A stretch of 64,000 nucleotides of DNA from Desulfobacula sp. (GCF_030145145.1 NZ_JAQYWD010000006.1:62001-126000); one strand, 5' to 3'. Counted from the stretch's first letter, positions 25,398-35,375 are shown. Notes: generated by a model from the sequence alone, not told the origin. Program-made: numbers and translations.

Positions 25398-26607
25398 AAA
25401 AGTATGGAAGCCCTATACCCTGGGCTTGTTATGGGTTTTGGGACTGCTGTGGCCCCTTCTGGGCATTCATCCCGACGGGACCCTGTCTTTTGAGCGAACC
25501 CTGATTGTATGGCTGTATCTCCTGGTGGTCTCTTTCGTCTGTCTTATTTTATACCTGATGAACAAAAGCGGTCACCTGGAACTCATGAAAAATCCATTGT
25601 CCGCGGCCTGGTCAAAGGGCGCTGTGGCAGCAAAAGTCCCGCCTGTCTGGGGGTGGTTTCTGGTTGGCCTGATGCTGGCGATGCTTTTCCCTCTTTTCAC
25701 CGGGCGATATCATCAGGATGTGGCCATTAATGTCCTCATCTATGTCTGCCTGGGACTGGGCCTTAATGTGGTAGTGGGGCTGGCCGGCATGCTGGACCTT
25801 GGGTATATTGCCTTTTATGGCGTGGGGGCGTATACCTATGCCCTGTTCAATATTCACTACGGGATACCCTTCTGGGTCTGCCTGCCCGTTTCCGGGGCAT
25901 TGGCTTTGGTGGTTGCCTGTATTGTGGGATATCCGACCCTGAGAATGCGGGGGGATTATCTGGCCATTGTGACCCTGGGATTCGGCGAAATCATCCGGAT
26001 TATCCTGAATAACTGGATGACCTTGACCAATGGGCCCAATGGCATCATGGGAATCAATCGGCCGGGTATTTTCTTTCCTTCCTTTGCGGATGGATTTTCC
26101 TGGGAGCACCTGTGGCTGAAAAAATTGTGGCTGCTGTATTATGTGGCCCTGGGGCTTGCCGTGGTGACCATTCTCTGTGTGCATCGCCTGAATTTTTCCC
26201 GGGTGGGACGGGCCTGGGAATCCATCCGGGAAGATGAGACAGCAGCAGAACTCATGGGCGTGAATACCTTTATTTATAAACTCCTGGCCTATGCCATGGG
26301 GGGGATGTTTGCCGGATTCGCCGGGGCCTTTTTTGCCGCGAGAATGAAGTTTGTCAGCCCGGAAAGTTTTACTTTCCTGGAATCTGCCATGGTTCTCTGC
26401 ATGGTGGTGCTGGGGGGTATGGGGTCCATTCCGGGAATTATTTTAGGTGCGGCAGCATTGATTGTTCTGCCGGAGTTGTTCCGGGAGTTTGAGCTGTATC
26501 GAATGCTGGCATTTGGATCTGTCATGGTCCTGATGATGCTGTTCAGGCCGGAAGGACTGCTGCCTGCCAAGCGGTTGGGAACCCGGTCCGAAGAAAGGGA
26601 GGGATAG
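25375..26607 (+). CDS. livM: LIV-type ABC transporter permease LivM
   Basis: The 410-residue permease has an N-terminal extension with three hydrophobic segments before the LivM core (NVVVGLAGMLDLGYIAFYGV; GDYLAIVTLGFGEIIRIILN; VLGGMGSIPGIILGA). The core EAA-like cytoplasmic loop is WESIREDETAAELMGVN. The first ATG (25375) lies inside livH; a second at 25381 is equally possible. The stop is immediately followed by the livF ATG. Confidence 0.9.
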   Translation: MSMIHEFKKVWKPYTLGLLWVLGLLWPLLGIHPDGTLSFERTLIVWLYLLVVSFVCLILYLMNKSGHLELMKNPLSAAWSKGAVAAKVPPVWGWFLVGLMLAMLFPLFTGRYHQDVAINVLIYVCLGLGLNVVVGLAGMLDLGYIAFYGVGAYTYALFNIHYGIPFWVCLPVSGALALVVACIVGYPTLRMRGDYLAIVTLGFGEIIRIILNNWMTLTNGPNGIMGINRPGIFFPSFADGFSWEHLWLKKLWLLYYVALGLAVVTILCVHRLNFSRVGRAWESIREDETAAELMGVNTFIYKLLAYAMGGMFAGFAGAFFAARMKFVSPESFTFLESAMVLCMVVLGGMGSIPGIILGAAALIVLPELFREFELYRMLAFGSVMVLMMLFRPEGLLPAKRLGTRSEEREG

Positions 26608-27327
26608 ATGACAGACCCCATTCTTGAACTAAAAGACGTCCATTCCGGTTATGGCAGCATTAAAGCCTTAAAAGGCATTTCCCTTCGAGTATACCCCGGA
26701 GAAGTGGTGGCCATTATCGGGGCCAATGGCGCGGGAAAATCCACGACCCTCATGACCATTTGCGGTATTGTTAAAGCGGAACGAGGCCAGGTGATTTACA
26801 AGGGACAGGTCATCAACACGCTGTTGCCGGAAAAGCTTCCCACTCTGGGGCTTTGTCAGGTTCCGGAAGGCAGAAGAATTTTTCCCCGGTTGACGGTGAT
26901 GGAAAACCTCCGGCTGGGTGCTTTTTACCGGAAGGACACCGATGAGATCCTGAAAGATATCCAGAAAGCCTATGAGATGTTTCCCATCCTGGGGGAAAGA
27001 AAAAACCAGGAGGGCGGTACCCTCTCCGGTGGGGAACAGCAGATGCTGGCCATCGCAAGGGCCCTGATGACCAAACCCAAAGTTCTCCTGCTGGATGAAC
27101 CCTCCCTGGGGCTTGCCCCCATCATTGTCCAGCAGATTTTCAATATCATTGACCGGATCAACAAGGAAGACGGCACCACGATCCTGCTGGTGGAACAGAA
27201 CGCGAACCTTGCCCTTCAGGCAGCCACCCGGGGCTATGTGGTTGAAACCGGCCAGATCACCCTTGAGGATGATTCAACGTCCCTGTTGGCCAATCCGAAA
27301 ATAAGGGCCGCCTACCTGGGCGAGTAG
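26608..27327 (+). CDS. livF: LIV-type ABC transporter ATPase LivF
   Basis: The 239-residue ABC ATPase has Walker A GANGAGKST, LivF-type VPEGRRIFPRLTVMENL, signature LSGGEQQMLAIARAL and Walker B VLLLDEPSLGLAP. It is the second ATPase of the complex. It directly abuts livM and closes the operon; a 107-base palindromic repeat starts one base after its stop codon and probably ends transcription. Confidence 0.92.
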   Translation: MTDPILELKDVHSGYGSIKALKGISLRVYPGEVVAIIGANGAGKSTTLMTICGIVKAERGQVIYKGQVINTLLPEKLPTLGLCQVPEGRRIFPRLTVMENLRLGAFYRKDTDEILKDIQKAYEMFPILGERKNQEGGTLSGGEQQMLAIARALMTKPKVLLLDEPSLGLAPIIVQQIFNIIDRINKEDGTTILLVEQNANLALQAATRGYVVETGQITLEDDSTSLLANPKIRAAYLGE

Positions 27328-27328
27328 A

Positions 27329-27435
27329 CCTATGTTAGGGGTCAGGCTTGCGTTATTGACGCTTTTGCTGAATTTCTTCGCTATTACAGTCTGTTGCCAA
27401 AAGCACAATAACACAAGCCTGACCCCTAACATAGG
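27329..27435. repeat. Palindromic repeat of the GGGTCAGGCTT family, likely livF terminator
   Basis: The outer 22 bases (27329-27350, starting CCTATGTTAGGGGTCAGGCT) are perfectly inverted at 27414-27435, and pairing continues with a few mismatches (GTTATTG / CAATAAC, GCTTTTG / CAAAAGC). The centre is a roughly 25-base loop. The core GGGGTCAGGCTT / AAGCCTGACCCC recurs at 43957 and 49257 in this window. It lies directly after the livF stop. Confidence 0.8.
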
Positions 27436-27537
27436 GGCGTTATTTTATCGGTCCAACTGGTTTTGATTTCATGTAAAATCAGCCGGGCATTTCTATTTTG
27501 ATTTTCAAACCCGGGTTTTCCTGATATTAATACGTGT

Positions 27538-28389
27538 ATGTTTATTGGTTACCTTTTTATCATATCTGCGGCCACGCTCTGGGGACTTATCGGGATTTTT
27601 TCAAGCCTTGCCTTTTCCCAGGGGATCGGGCCCATGGAAGTGGCGTTCTGGCGGGCTTTATTGACCTGGATCTGTTTTGGCACCCAGGCAGTTATCCGGC
27701 AGGAAACCCATTTGTATAAACAGGATATTCCCTTGTTTGTCCTGTTTGCCCTGCTGGGGATCACCCTGTTTTATATCTGTTATCAATTTGCCGTAAAAAC
27801 CGGCGGGGCCGCCTTTGCATCGGTTTTGCTGTATACAGCACCTGCCTGGGTGGTGATCTGTTCTTTCTTTATATATAAAGAAAAATTGACCGTGATAAAA
27901 TTGCTGTCCGTCACCCTGGTGATGCTGGGGGTGTTTTTAATATCAAAAACCGGGGGTAATTCCCAGGGCAACACCTCCCTGGGATGGATGGCCATCCTGT
28001 CGGGACTGGCATCCGGGTTTTGCTATTCCCTTTACTACACCATTGGAAAATACTTTTCCAGCCGGTATTCCTCCGCGAACCTGTTTTTATGGGTGCTACC
28101 CCTGGGTGCCCTGGGCGTCTTTCCCTTTGTAACCTTTGTTCACAAGACCCCCCTTGCCTGGGCGGCTTTGATAGCGTGTTCATTTTTTTCCACGTTCCTG
28201 GCCAATTTTTGTTATTATAAGGGCCTTAAATACCTGGAGGCAGGCAAGGCATCCATCGTTGCAACCCTTGAACCGGTAGTTGCTGCCTGCGCAGCATATG
28301 TTCTGTTGGGAGAATATTTTTCATTTTTAGGGTATATCGGTGCCGGTTTGATTCTCCTGGCCGTCATCTCAACCATTTATGAACACTAA
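27538..28389 (+). CDS. EamA/DMT-family transporter
   Basis: The 283-residue membrane protein has about ten helices in two EamA repeats: ISAATLWGLIGIFSSLAFSQ at the start, and a second repeat near residue 150 (LGWMAILSGLASGFCYSLYY). The end of each repeat has the usual FASVLLYTAPAWVVI / EAGKASIVATLEPVVAAC pattern. These carriers export or import metabolites such as amino acids; the substrate is unknown. The ribosome-binding site is poor. Its stop overlaps the ptsP ATG (TAATG). Confidence 0.85.
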   Translation: MFIGYLFIISAATLWGLIGIFSSLAFSQGIGPMEVAFWRALLTWICFGTQAVIRQETHLYKQDIPLFVLFALLGITLFYICYQFAVKTGGAAFASVLLYTAPAWVVICSFFIYKEKLTVIKLLSVTLVMLGVFLISKTGGNSQGNTSLGWMAILSGLASGFCYSLYYTIGKYFSSRYSSANLFLWVLPLGALGVFPFVTFVHKTPLAWAALIACSFFSTFLANFCYYKGLKYLEAGKASIVATLEPVVAACAAYVLLGEYFSFLGYIGAGLILLAVISTIYEH

Positions 28390-30668
28390 TGTGGGAGTCG
28401 CACTATCTTATGCAGGAAAAAGATTCCAGTTACCTTAATCTTTTGTTTCATATCAGTGAACTGGCAGACCTGGTCACGGGCAGTTCAGATCTTGAAGATT
28501 TTCTTCAACTTTCTGTTGACCTGGTGGCACAGCATTTCAATGCCCCGGTCTGTTCCATCTATCTGTACAATAAAAAATTAACCCGCTTAACCCTTAAGGC
28601 CACCAAGGGGCTTAAACCGGAAGCGGTCAATAAAATACGCATGAAACCCGGCGAAGGACTTGTGGGTCAGTCCTTTGAAACCCTTTCCATTGTCCGGGAA
28701 GGCAATGCCACCCAAAATCCGAGATTTAAATATTTTGCGGAAGCAGGAGAGGACCCGTTTCATTCTTTTCTTTGTGTTCCCATCAAATGGGGAGATGAAA
28801 AAATAGGTGTGCTGGCGGTTCAGCACAGGGATATGGATCACTTTGACATCTCTGATGAAAGAGCCATCAAGGCGGTTGTTACCCAGGTTGCCGGGTCCAT
28901 AAAAAACGCAGGGCTGTTGATTGAGCTTGCCCATACCAAAGGTGGCAAAACCGTGTCGGCACCCCTGGCCTTTGTTAAGGGGAAAGCCGCCACCAGGGGA
29001 TATGCCATGGGAAATGCCGTCATCCTGAATCAACAGCAAAAAACCCTGTTGTATGCGCCGGATCCGGCGGAACCGGTCTGTTCAAAAGACGATTTTCTCA
29101 CGGCCATAAAAAAAACCACCCGGGAACTTAAAGCACTTCAAAAAACTTTTGTCAGAAGATTGCCGGAAAGTGCTTCCCTGATATTCACAGCACATTTTAT
29201 GATATTATCAGATAAGAATTTCATGGGTAAAATGGAGATGCTCATTGATGCGGGGACCCCCCCCTGTGATGCCGTTCGAAAAGTCGCCACCCAGTATATT
29301 GGCATCTTTTCATCCAGTCCCCATGCCTACATGAAAGAGAAGGCCCAGGATGTTGAGGACCTGAGTATCCGAATCCTGAATAAGTTAACAGCCAGGCAGG
29401 AAGATCGCGGGTATGAAAAAGGCAATATCGCCATTGCAACGCAGGTGTATCCGTCTGATATCCTGAAATTTGTTTCCGGAGGAATCAAAGGGATTATCCT
29501 TGCCAGTGGCGGGGTCACATCCCACGTGACGATTCTGGCGCGGTCACTCCAACTGCCCTTGATCATTACTGAGGAACCCGAGTTGTTAACCCTGCCTGAA
29601 AACACTAAAATCCTTATGGACGGGGAACAGGGCAATGTTTATATCAACCCTGAAAAAGAAACGATAGCGCTTTTTGAAACACGGTTAACGACTGAAAAAC
29701 AGACCCGTTCCGTGTCCATGAAGCATCAGACCCATACCCTGGATAATGAACGGGTTACATTGCTGGCCAATATCAACCTGCTCAGTGAAATGTCCCTTGC
29801 CCGACGACTCAAAGCAGAAGGTATCGGCTTGTACCGCTCGGAATTTCCTTTTTTAATCCGGGCCACTTTTCCCACGGAAGCCGAACAATATCGTATCTAT
29901 AAAAAATTATTTGATGAAATGCCAGACCATCCCATCACCATCCGGACATTGGATGCCGGCGGTGAAAAAACCCTTGCCTATGGTGATGGACCCCGGGAAA
30001 CCAATCCTGAGCTGGGACTCCGGTCCATTCGGTTTTCTCTGAAATATAAGGATATATTTGAATTTCAGATCCGGGCCATCTTGAGGGCCGCAGCCGGTAA
30101 AAAACAGGTCAGGATCATGTTTCCTTTGATTTCATCCATTGATGAATTCCTGGAAGCAAAACAGATTGTCCGGGACTGCATGGCCTGTCTTTCTGAAGAA
30201 CAACTTGAATTCAACCGGGACGCGGCCCTGGGGATGATGGTGGAACTGCCCTCGGTGCTTGAGACCCTGGATGAATTTGCCAGGGAAGCGGATTTTTTTT
30301 CCATCGGCACCAATGATTTTATTCAATATATGCTGGCTGCTGATCGTTCTAACAAAATGGTGGCAGACCATTATATTCCGCATCACCCGGCAGTGAATCG
30401 CGGTATCGGAAAAATTGTTGCGGCTGCCGTCATCCATGGCATTGATGTATCGGTGTGTGGTGAAATGGCCCATGAAGATGCGTATATCCCTTTTTTACTA
30501 GGACTTGGCATCCGTTCCCTGAGTGTTGATCCCCAATTTTTGCCCAGGGTTCAGCAAACCATCATGACCCTGAACATGGCCGATACCAGGGAATATGCCG
30601 GGAAAATGCTGTCCCAGACCAGCGTAAAAGGTGCCCGAGCCGTTCTTGAATCCTGGAAAAGGGGGTAG
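28389..30668 (+). CDS. ptsP: PEP-protein phosphotransferase PtsP (GAF + enzyme I)
   Basis: The protein has 759 residues: an N-terminal GAF domain (about 20-170; GEGLVGQSFETLSIVREGNA), then enzyme I. The phospho-acceptor is His379 in ASGGVTSHVTILARS; the PEP-binding barrel has the catalytic Cys690 (VSVCGEMAHEDAYIP) and FFSIGTNDFIQYMLAADRSN. It is the first phosphoryl carrier of the nitrogen-type PTS, which regulates rather than transports sugar in many proteobacteria. No HPr/NPr or EIIA gene is in the window. It sits between two exporter genes with no intergenic space. Confidence 0.9.
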   Translation: MWESHYLMQEKDSSYLNLLFHISELADLVTGSSDLEDFLQLSVDLVAQHFNAPVCSIYLYNKKLTRLTLKATKGLKPEAVNKIRMKPGEGLVGQSFETLSIVREGNATQNPRFKYFAEAGEDPFHSFLCVPIKWGDEKIGVLAVQHRDMDHFDISDERAIKAVVTQVAGSIKNAGLLIELAHTKGGKTVSAPLAFVKGKAATRGYAMGNAVILNQQQKTLLYAPDPAEPVCSKDDFLTAIKKTTRELKALQKTFVRRLPESASLIFTAHFMILSDKNFMGKMEMLIDAGTPPCDAVRKVATQYIGIFSSSPHAYMKEKAQDVEDLSIRILNKLTARQEDRGYEKGNIAIATQVYPSDILKFVSGGIKGIILASGGVTSHVTILARSLQLPLIITEEPELLTLPENTKILMDGEQGNVYINPEKETIALFETRLTTEKQTRSVSMKHQTHTLDNERVTLLANINLLSEMSLARRLKAEGIGLYRSEFPFLIRATFPTEAEQYRIYKKLFDEMPDHPITIRTLDAGGEKTLAYGDGPRETNPELGLRSIRFSLKYKDIFEFQIRAILRAAAGKKQVRIMFPLISSIDEFLEAKQIVRDCMACLSEEQLEFNRDAALGMMVELPSVLETLDEFAREADFFSIGTNDFIQYMLAADRSNKMVADHYIPHHPAVNRGIGKIVAAAVIHGIDVSVCGEMAHEDAYIPFLLGLGIRSLSVDPQFLPRVQQTIMTLNMADTREYAGKMLSQTSVKGARAVLESWKRG

Positions 30669-32171
30669 ATGATGGACGTAAATCAAATGACACAGGTCAG
30701 TCGGCGGTTGATCATTGGGGCAGCTCTTCTGGCGTTGTTCCTGGGCGCCATGGATGCCCTTGTCATGACCGCAGCCATGCCGACGATTATCACCGATCTG
30801 GGTGGACTTCACCTGTATGCATGGGTGTATTCCGCTTATTTCCTGGCCCGGGCCGTTTCTCTGCCGGTATTTGGGAAGTTATGCGACCTGTTTGATACGA
30901 AAAAACTGTTTTTATTTTCCATTGGACTGTTTATTTTGAGCAGCATGGCAGCCGGAGCATCCCCTTCCATGTCTTTTCTTGTTGCTGCCCGTATATTCCA
31001 GGGGATCGGGGCAGGCGGTGTGTTTGCTTTAGTGTATATCGTACTTTCAGAAGCCTCTCTGCCCGGGCAGCGGGTAAAAACCCTGTCCTTTGCCAGTTCC
31101 ATCTGGGGAATTTCAAGTGTGATCGGACCGACCTTGGGCGGGTTTATTGTGACCTATTTTTCATGGCGATGGATTTTTTATATCAATGTGCCGCTGGGGA
31201 TCGTCTCGTTTGTCGGGATCTGGCACTACCTTAAGGACTTCAGGGAAAAGAGAACCACCATTTATCTGGATATTGCCGGGGTCCTTTTTTTGTCTGGATT
31301 TATCCTGTCCCTGTTAACGCTTTTTATGGTGGGTGGCAGGGAATTTGAATGGACGTCATGGCCGATGGCGGCCCTGGTTTTTGTGACCTTTTTTTTTGCC
31401 GCAGGATTTTATCTGGCAGAAAAAAGGGCCAAAGATCCCATTCTTGATCTCCGGTTTTTTAAATATAAACGATTTGCCTATGGCAATCTGGCCACATTTT
31501 TCAGCAGTTTTTCCATTTTTTCCCTGTTTGCATACGCCCCCCTGTTTCTCCAGGGGGCATTGACCCAGACCCCCATGCAGGTGGGGTGGGCCATGCTGTC
31601 ATTGAGTCTTGGCTGGTCTGTGGGATCGCTTGTCCTGGGCAGAATCATGGACCGGATCGGGGCTAAAACAGCTGCCCTGGCCGGTGGGGCGCTGCTGGTG
31701 GTCGGCAGTACCCTGACCCTTGGATTTAACCTGACCACCACCATGGTTCACACGTTTATCACCTTTCAACTGGTGGGACTGGGTATGGGATTTGTTACCC
31801 TTGCAACGCTGATTCTGGTTCAGGAAAGCCTGTCAATAAAAGACCTGGGCGTGGCAACGTCTTTCCATCAGTTTTCAAGGACCCTTGGGGGAACCATCGG
31901 GGTTGGGATTTGCGGGGGACTGGCCACATCCGGCCTGTTGAATCGCCTGGAAACGGCAACTCAGGGATTGAACCCGCAACTTCTGGTCCAGCTTCGGGCG
32001 GGTGTGGAAAATTTGTTTAAACCTGAGTTTGTCGCCATGATGGCCCCCAGTGAAGGCAGAATTCTCCAGGAAGCAGTTCTAAAAGGGGTTTCTTCGATTT
32101 TCCTGGTGGTTTTCATTGCCTCCCTGTTGAGTTTTGTCTGTTGCTTCCTGCTTCCGGGAGAGGACAAATGA
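30669..32171 (+). CDS. MFS exporter, EmrB/QacA (DHA2) type
   Basis: The 500-residue protein has about 14 membrane helices. It shows the DHA2 features LGAMDALVMTAAMPTIITDL, GKLCDLFDTKKLFLFSIGLF (motif A) and RIFQGIGAGGVFALVY, and GPTLGGFIVTYFSWRWIFYI (motif C region). DHA2 proteins export drugs or toxic metabolites with proton exchange. No EmrA partner is nearby. It starts immediately after the ptsP stop; a hairpin at 32191-32225 closes the operon. Confidence 0.88.
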   Translation: MMDVNQMTQVSRRLIIGAALLALFLGAMDALVMTAAMPTIITDLGGLHLYAWVYSAYFLARAVSLPVFGKLCDLFDTKKLFLFSIGLFILSSMAAGASPSMSFLVAARIFQGIGAGGVFALVYIVLSEASLPGQRVKTLSFASSIWGISSVIGPTLGGFIVTYFSWRWIFYINVPLGIVSFVGIWHYLKDFREKRTTIYLDIAGVLFLSGFILSLLTLFMVGGREFEWTSWPMAALVFVTFFFAAGFYLAEKRAKDPILDLRFFKYKRFAYGNLATFFSSFSIFSLFAYAPLFLQGALTQTPMQVGWAMLSLSLGWSVGSLVLGRIMDRIGAKTAALAGGALLVVGSTLTLGFNLTTTMVHTFITFQLVGLGMGFVTLATLILVQESLSIKDLGVATSFHQFSRTLGGTIGVGICGGLATSGLLNRLETATQGLNPQLLVQLRAGVENLFKPEFVAMMAPSEGRILQEAVLKGVSSIFLVVFIASLLSFVCCFLLPGEDK

Positions 32172-32190
32172 AGACTGAAAATTGAGTAAA

Positions 32191-32225
32191 CAATCTCCTG
32201 AAAGGTGACTCGTTTCAGGAGATTG
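32191..32225. terminator. Convergent hairpin terminator
   Basis: CAATCTCCTGAAA and TTTCAGGAGATTG are perfect 13-base arms with a nine-base loop. It lies between the MFS gene (plus) and the acyl-CoA synthetase (minus), ending 33 bases before the latter's stop. There is no strong T-run on either side. Confidence 0.65.
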
Positions 32226-32258
32226 AGATACGGTTGAATGACGTGTAAGACTGGGGCG

Positions 32259-33911
32259 CTAGCGCCTGTCCGGCCAAAGCTCCTCTGACAATTCAGTGAG
32301 CTTGAACTTCTGTATTTTTCCACTGGCTGTCATGGGGTAGGCATCCAGAAAGTGAACATATCTGGGGATCTTATACCGGGCAATCTGGCCCCGGCAAAAA
32401 TCAATGACATCGCTTTCATCTATGTCAGCGGTTTCTTTAAGGACAATAAACGCCCCCACTTCTTCTCCATATTTTTCGCTGGGAACCGCAGCCACCTGGA
32501 TGTCTTTGATCTCCTCCATGCGGTACAAAAATTCTTCGATTTCCCGGGGATAGATATTTTCGCCTCCCCGTATAATCATATCCTTGTGACGGCCGGTGAT
32601 GGACAGGTAGCCCTGATCATCCATGACACCAAGATCACCTGAATGCAGCCAGCCGTCTGCGTCAATGGCTTGTCGGGTTGCCTCGGGGTTGTTGTAATAC
32701 CCTTTCATTATATTATATCCCCGGCAGCAGACTTCTCCCTGGACACCCGGGGAAACGGTTTCTCCTGTTTCAATATCAATGACCTTTACCTCAACATGGT
32801 GAAATGCCCGTCCCACGGTTTCCACCCTGAGCCGTAATTCATCCCCGATCCGCGTACCGGTCATGCCCGGCGATGCCTCGGTGAGTCCGTAAATGATGGT
32901 GATATCGGTCATGTTCATTTTCTCGATGACCTGTTCCATGACATGGATGGGACAATTGGAACCGGCCATGATACCGGTCCTGAGGGATGAAAAATTAAAT
33001 TTTGAAAACAAGGGGTTATCCAGGATTGCTATAAACATGGTGGGAACCCCATACAGGGACGTACAGCGTTCCTGTTCCACAGAGGCCATGATCAGCAGCG
33101 GATCAAACCCTTCCAGGATGACCATGCAGGTGCCGTGGTTCACAGCAGCCAGGACCCCCAGCACACATCCGAAGCAGTGAAACAGGGGCACGGGAATACA
33201 GACCCGGTCTTTTTCAGTGAACTTCTGGTTTGCACCGATAAAAAAACCATTGTTGCCGATATTGTAATGGGTGAGCATCACGCCCTTGGGAAATCCAGTG
33301 GTTCCCGAGGTATACTGCATGTTGACCACATCATGGGGACTTAATTGGTTTTGCCTTTCAAGATACTCGTCATGGGTTGTCATGACACTCAATGCCTTGA
33401 TTTCTGGAATGGAATACATGCCCCTGTGCTTTTCCTGCCCGAGAAATCCCACCCGTTTGAGGTGGGGAAAGGTTCGGCTGGAAAGGCTGCCCCTCTGCTG
33501 GGTTTTGAGCTCTGGAACCAATTCATAAAGCGTGTTTACATAATCTGTGTCCTGGAAACCGTCAATCAGAAAAATGTTTTCGGTTTCAGACTGGATTAAA
33601 AGATATTCCAGCTCTGCTTTTTTGTAATTGGTGTTCACGGTGAGCAGAACCGCGCCGATTTTTGCTGTTGCAAATTGCAGGGTGACCCAGTAGGGAATAT
33701 TGGTGGCCCAGACAGCGACTTTTTCCCCTTTTTGAATGCCCAGGGCCATCAGTCCCCTGGCCATTTCATCCACTAAAAGAGAAAATTCACGATAGGTCAG
33801 CCGAAAATCCCGGTCCACATAAACAATGGCCTCATTGTCGGGAAATCTGGCCACGGTGTGATCCAGAATCTGTCCCAGGGTAAGGTCTCTTAACGGGTGT
33901 TGATTTTCCAT
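32259..33911 (-). CDS. AMP-forming acyl-CoA synthetase
   Basis: The 550-residue adenylate-forming ligase has a P-loop YTSGTTGFPKGVMLTH, IIYGLTEASPG (A5), GWLHSGDLGVMDDQGYLSI (A8 region), GRHKDMIIRGGENIYPREIE, and the C-terminal lysine in TASGKIQKFKL. It activates a carboxylic acid to acyl-CoA with ATP. Its architecture matches medium-chain or fatty acyl-CoA synthetases of anaerobes; the substrate is not determined. A cupin regulator gene starts 15 bases upstream and probably co-controls it. Confidence 0.9.
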   Translation of the reverse strand: MENQHPLRDLTLGQILDHTVARFPDNEAIVYVDRDFRLTYREFSLLVDEMARGLMALGIQKGEKVAVWATNIPYWVTLQFATAKIGAVLLTVNTNYKKAELEYLLIQSETENIFLIDGFQDTDYVNTLYELVPELKTQQRGSLSSRTFPHLKRVGFLGQEKHRGMYSIPEIKALSVMTTHDEYLERQNQLSPHDVVNMQYTSGTTGFPKGVMLTHYNIGNNGFFIGANQKFTEKDRVCIPVPLFHCFGCVLGVLAAVNHGTCMVILEGFDPLLIMASVEQERCTSLYGVPTMFIAILDNPLFSKFNFSSLRTGIMAGSNCPIHVMEQVIEKMNMTDITIIYGLTEASPGMTGTRIGDELRLRVETVGRAFHHVEVKVIDIETGETVSPGVQGEVCCRGYNIMKGYYNNPEATRQAIDADGWLHSGDLGVMDDQGYLSITGRHKDMIIRGGENIYPREIEEFLYRMEEIKDIQVAAVPSEKYGEEVGAFIVLKETADIDESDVIDFCRGQIARYKIPRYVHFLDAYPMTASGKIQKFKLTELSEELWPDRR

Positions 33912-33926
33912 GTTTGTCCCCTCCGG

Positions 33927-34496
33927 CTATTCAGGTATATAGATGACCGCATGGATCTGTGCTTTTTCATCCCCCAGACAGCTCACATAGTGGGGGACAA
34001 TGGAATTGTAATAAACGCTGTCCCCTTCATTGAGAACATGGGTCTCTTTGCCATAGATAATTTCAATGCTGCCTTTAATAACAGCGATCCATTCTTCTCC
34101 CTCATGGGAGGACAGGGATTTCTGGCTGGCTGACTCAGGAAAAATTTCAACAAAAAAAGGTTCCATGTGTCGGTCGGTTTTCCCCTTACCCAGGGAAAAA
34201 AAGTTCAGGGAAGTGGGTTTGTTCTTTTCTGCCAGAACACTGAATTGAGATTTTTTTTCGGCATTGCGAACAATATACGGGTCCGTAGTTTCCTGGTCAT
34301 CCAGAAACGTTCCCAGCCGAACCCCCAGTGTCCTTGCGATTTTCATCAAAGGCCCCAGGGGCGGATAAACGTTTTCGTCAAGCATGGTCTCAATAAAGTC
34401 TTTTTTCAGGCCGGTGGCGGTTGCCAGGTCTTCAATGCCGACGTGTCTTTTTTCCATAAAATATTTAATGCGCTGGCTTATTTTTCCGGTATTCAT
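33927..34496 (-). CDS. XRE-family regulator with cupin domain
   Basis: The protein has 189 residues from the ATG at 34496, which has a strong GGAGGAACA site. The N-terminal HTH (KISQRIKYFMEKRHVGIEDL; ATGLKKDFIETML) is followed by a cupin barrel at about 100-185 (HEGEEWIAVIKGSIEIIYGK, NEGDSVYYNSIVPHYVSCLG). Such HTH-cupin regulators sense small ligands. It is directly upstream of the acyl-CoA synthetase gene, its likely target or co-operon partner. Confidence 0.87.
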   Translation of the reverse strand: MNTGKISQRIKYFMEKRHVGIEDLATATGLKKDFIETMLDENVYPPLGPLMKIARTLGVRLGTFLDDQETTDPYIVRNAEKKSQFSVLAEKNKPTSLNFFSLGKGKTDRHMEPFFVEIFPESASQKSLSSHEGEEWIAVIKGSIEIIYGKETHVLNEGDSVYYNSIVPHYVSCLGDEKAQIHAVIYIPE

Positions 34497-34536
34497 TGTT
34501 CCTCCATACAAATTTCAAAAATTATTTTTTCAGGTG

Positions 34537-35316
34537 TTATCGCTTTAATTCATCCGGAATATGGCAAACCGGTATGGGGTCCATTTTGTGTTTATTGGCA
34601 GCGTGAAATCCTTTATAGATGGAAATGATTTTTTGCTGTCGGTCATTCAAAGTGTTTTTTTGAGGGGATTCCAGGTACTGCATGGCCCATTCCAACTCTT
34701 CATAGGTGGCCCCGATCTGGCTTTCATCGGTCCGGTCGTCTTCCCAGAGTCCGTCTGTTGGGGGGGCTGTCAGGATATCGTCACTGATCCCCAAGGTTTT
34801 TCCCAGGGCATAAACCTGGGTTTTCATCAGGTCGGCAATGGGGGAAAGATCCACGCCACCATCCCCGTACTTGGTGTAAAAGCCCACACCAAAGTCTTCA
34901 ACTTTATTGCCGGTTCCCACCACCAGCAGTTTCTGGCTGGAGGCAAACGCATACAAGGTGAGCATGCGGAGCCTTGACCGGGTGTTGGCCATGGTCAGGC
35001 CGTCCTGTATGTGACCGGGAAAGCTTGCTTTCATCTGGTCAAAAATCGGGGTTAGTGGCATGTCTATGCCGTTGACGGTATCAAAGTGCTTTTCAAGCCA
35101 TGCCATATGGTTCAACGATCGGGATACCTGGTCTTTTGCCTGGTGGATGGGCATGTTCAGCACAAGAACGGGTTTGCCGGTTTTGGCGCACAAGGTGGAT
35201 GTAACAGCAGAATCGATGCCGCCTGACACACCAACGGCAAACCCTGATAAACCGGATTTGTCAAGATAGGTATCCAGCCACTGGACAATATGGTCAATTA
35301 TTTTTTGTGTTTTCAT
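34537..35316 (-). CDS. nadE: NAD+ synthetase (ammonia-dependent type)
   Basis: The 259-residue protein has the P-loop GVSGGIDSAVTS at residues 29-40, ANTRSRLRMLTLYAFASSQK, and GTGNKVEDFGVGFYTKYGDG, matching NadE. There is no N-terminal glutaminase domain, so free ammonia is the likely nitrogen donor. It makes NAD from deamido-NAD with ATP in the cytoplasm. It lies between the cupin regulator and a SpoU methyltransferase, without obvious functional link. Confidence 0.92.
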   Translation of the reverse strand: MKTQKIIDHIVQWLDTYLDKSGLSGFAVGVSGGIDSAVTSTLCAKTGKPVLVLNMPIHQAKDQVSRSLNHMAWLEKHFDTVNGIDMPLTPIFDQMKASFPGHIQDGLTMANTRSRLRMLTLYAFASSQKLLVVGTGNKVEDFGVGFYTKYGDGGVDLSPIADLMKTQVYALGKTLGISDDILTAPPTDGLWEDDRTDESQIGATYEELEWAMQYLESPQKNTLNDRQQKIISIYKGFHAANKHKMDPIPVCHIPDELKR

Positions 35317-35375
35317 ATGCGGTTTTTCGTCCTTTTATGGTTGCCGGTAACAGTCGTTCCAAATAGTTTCCAAGT

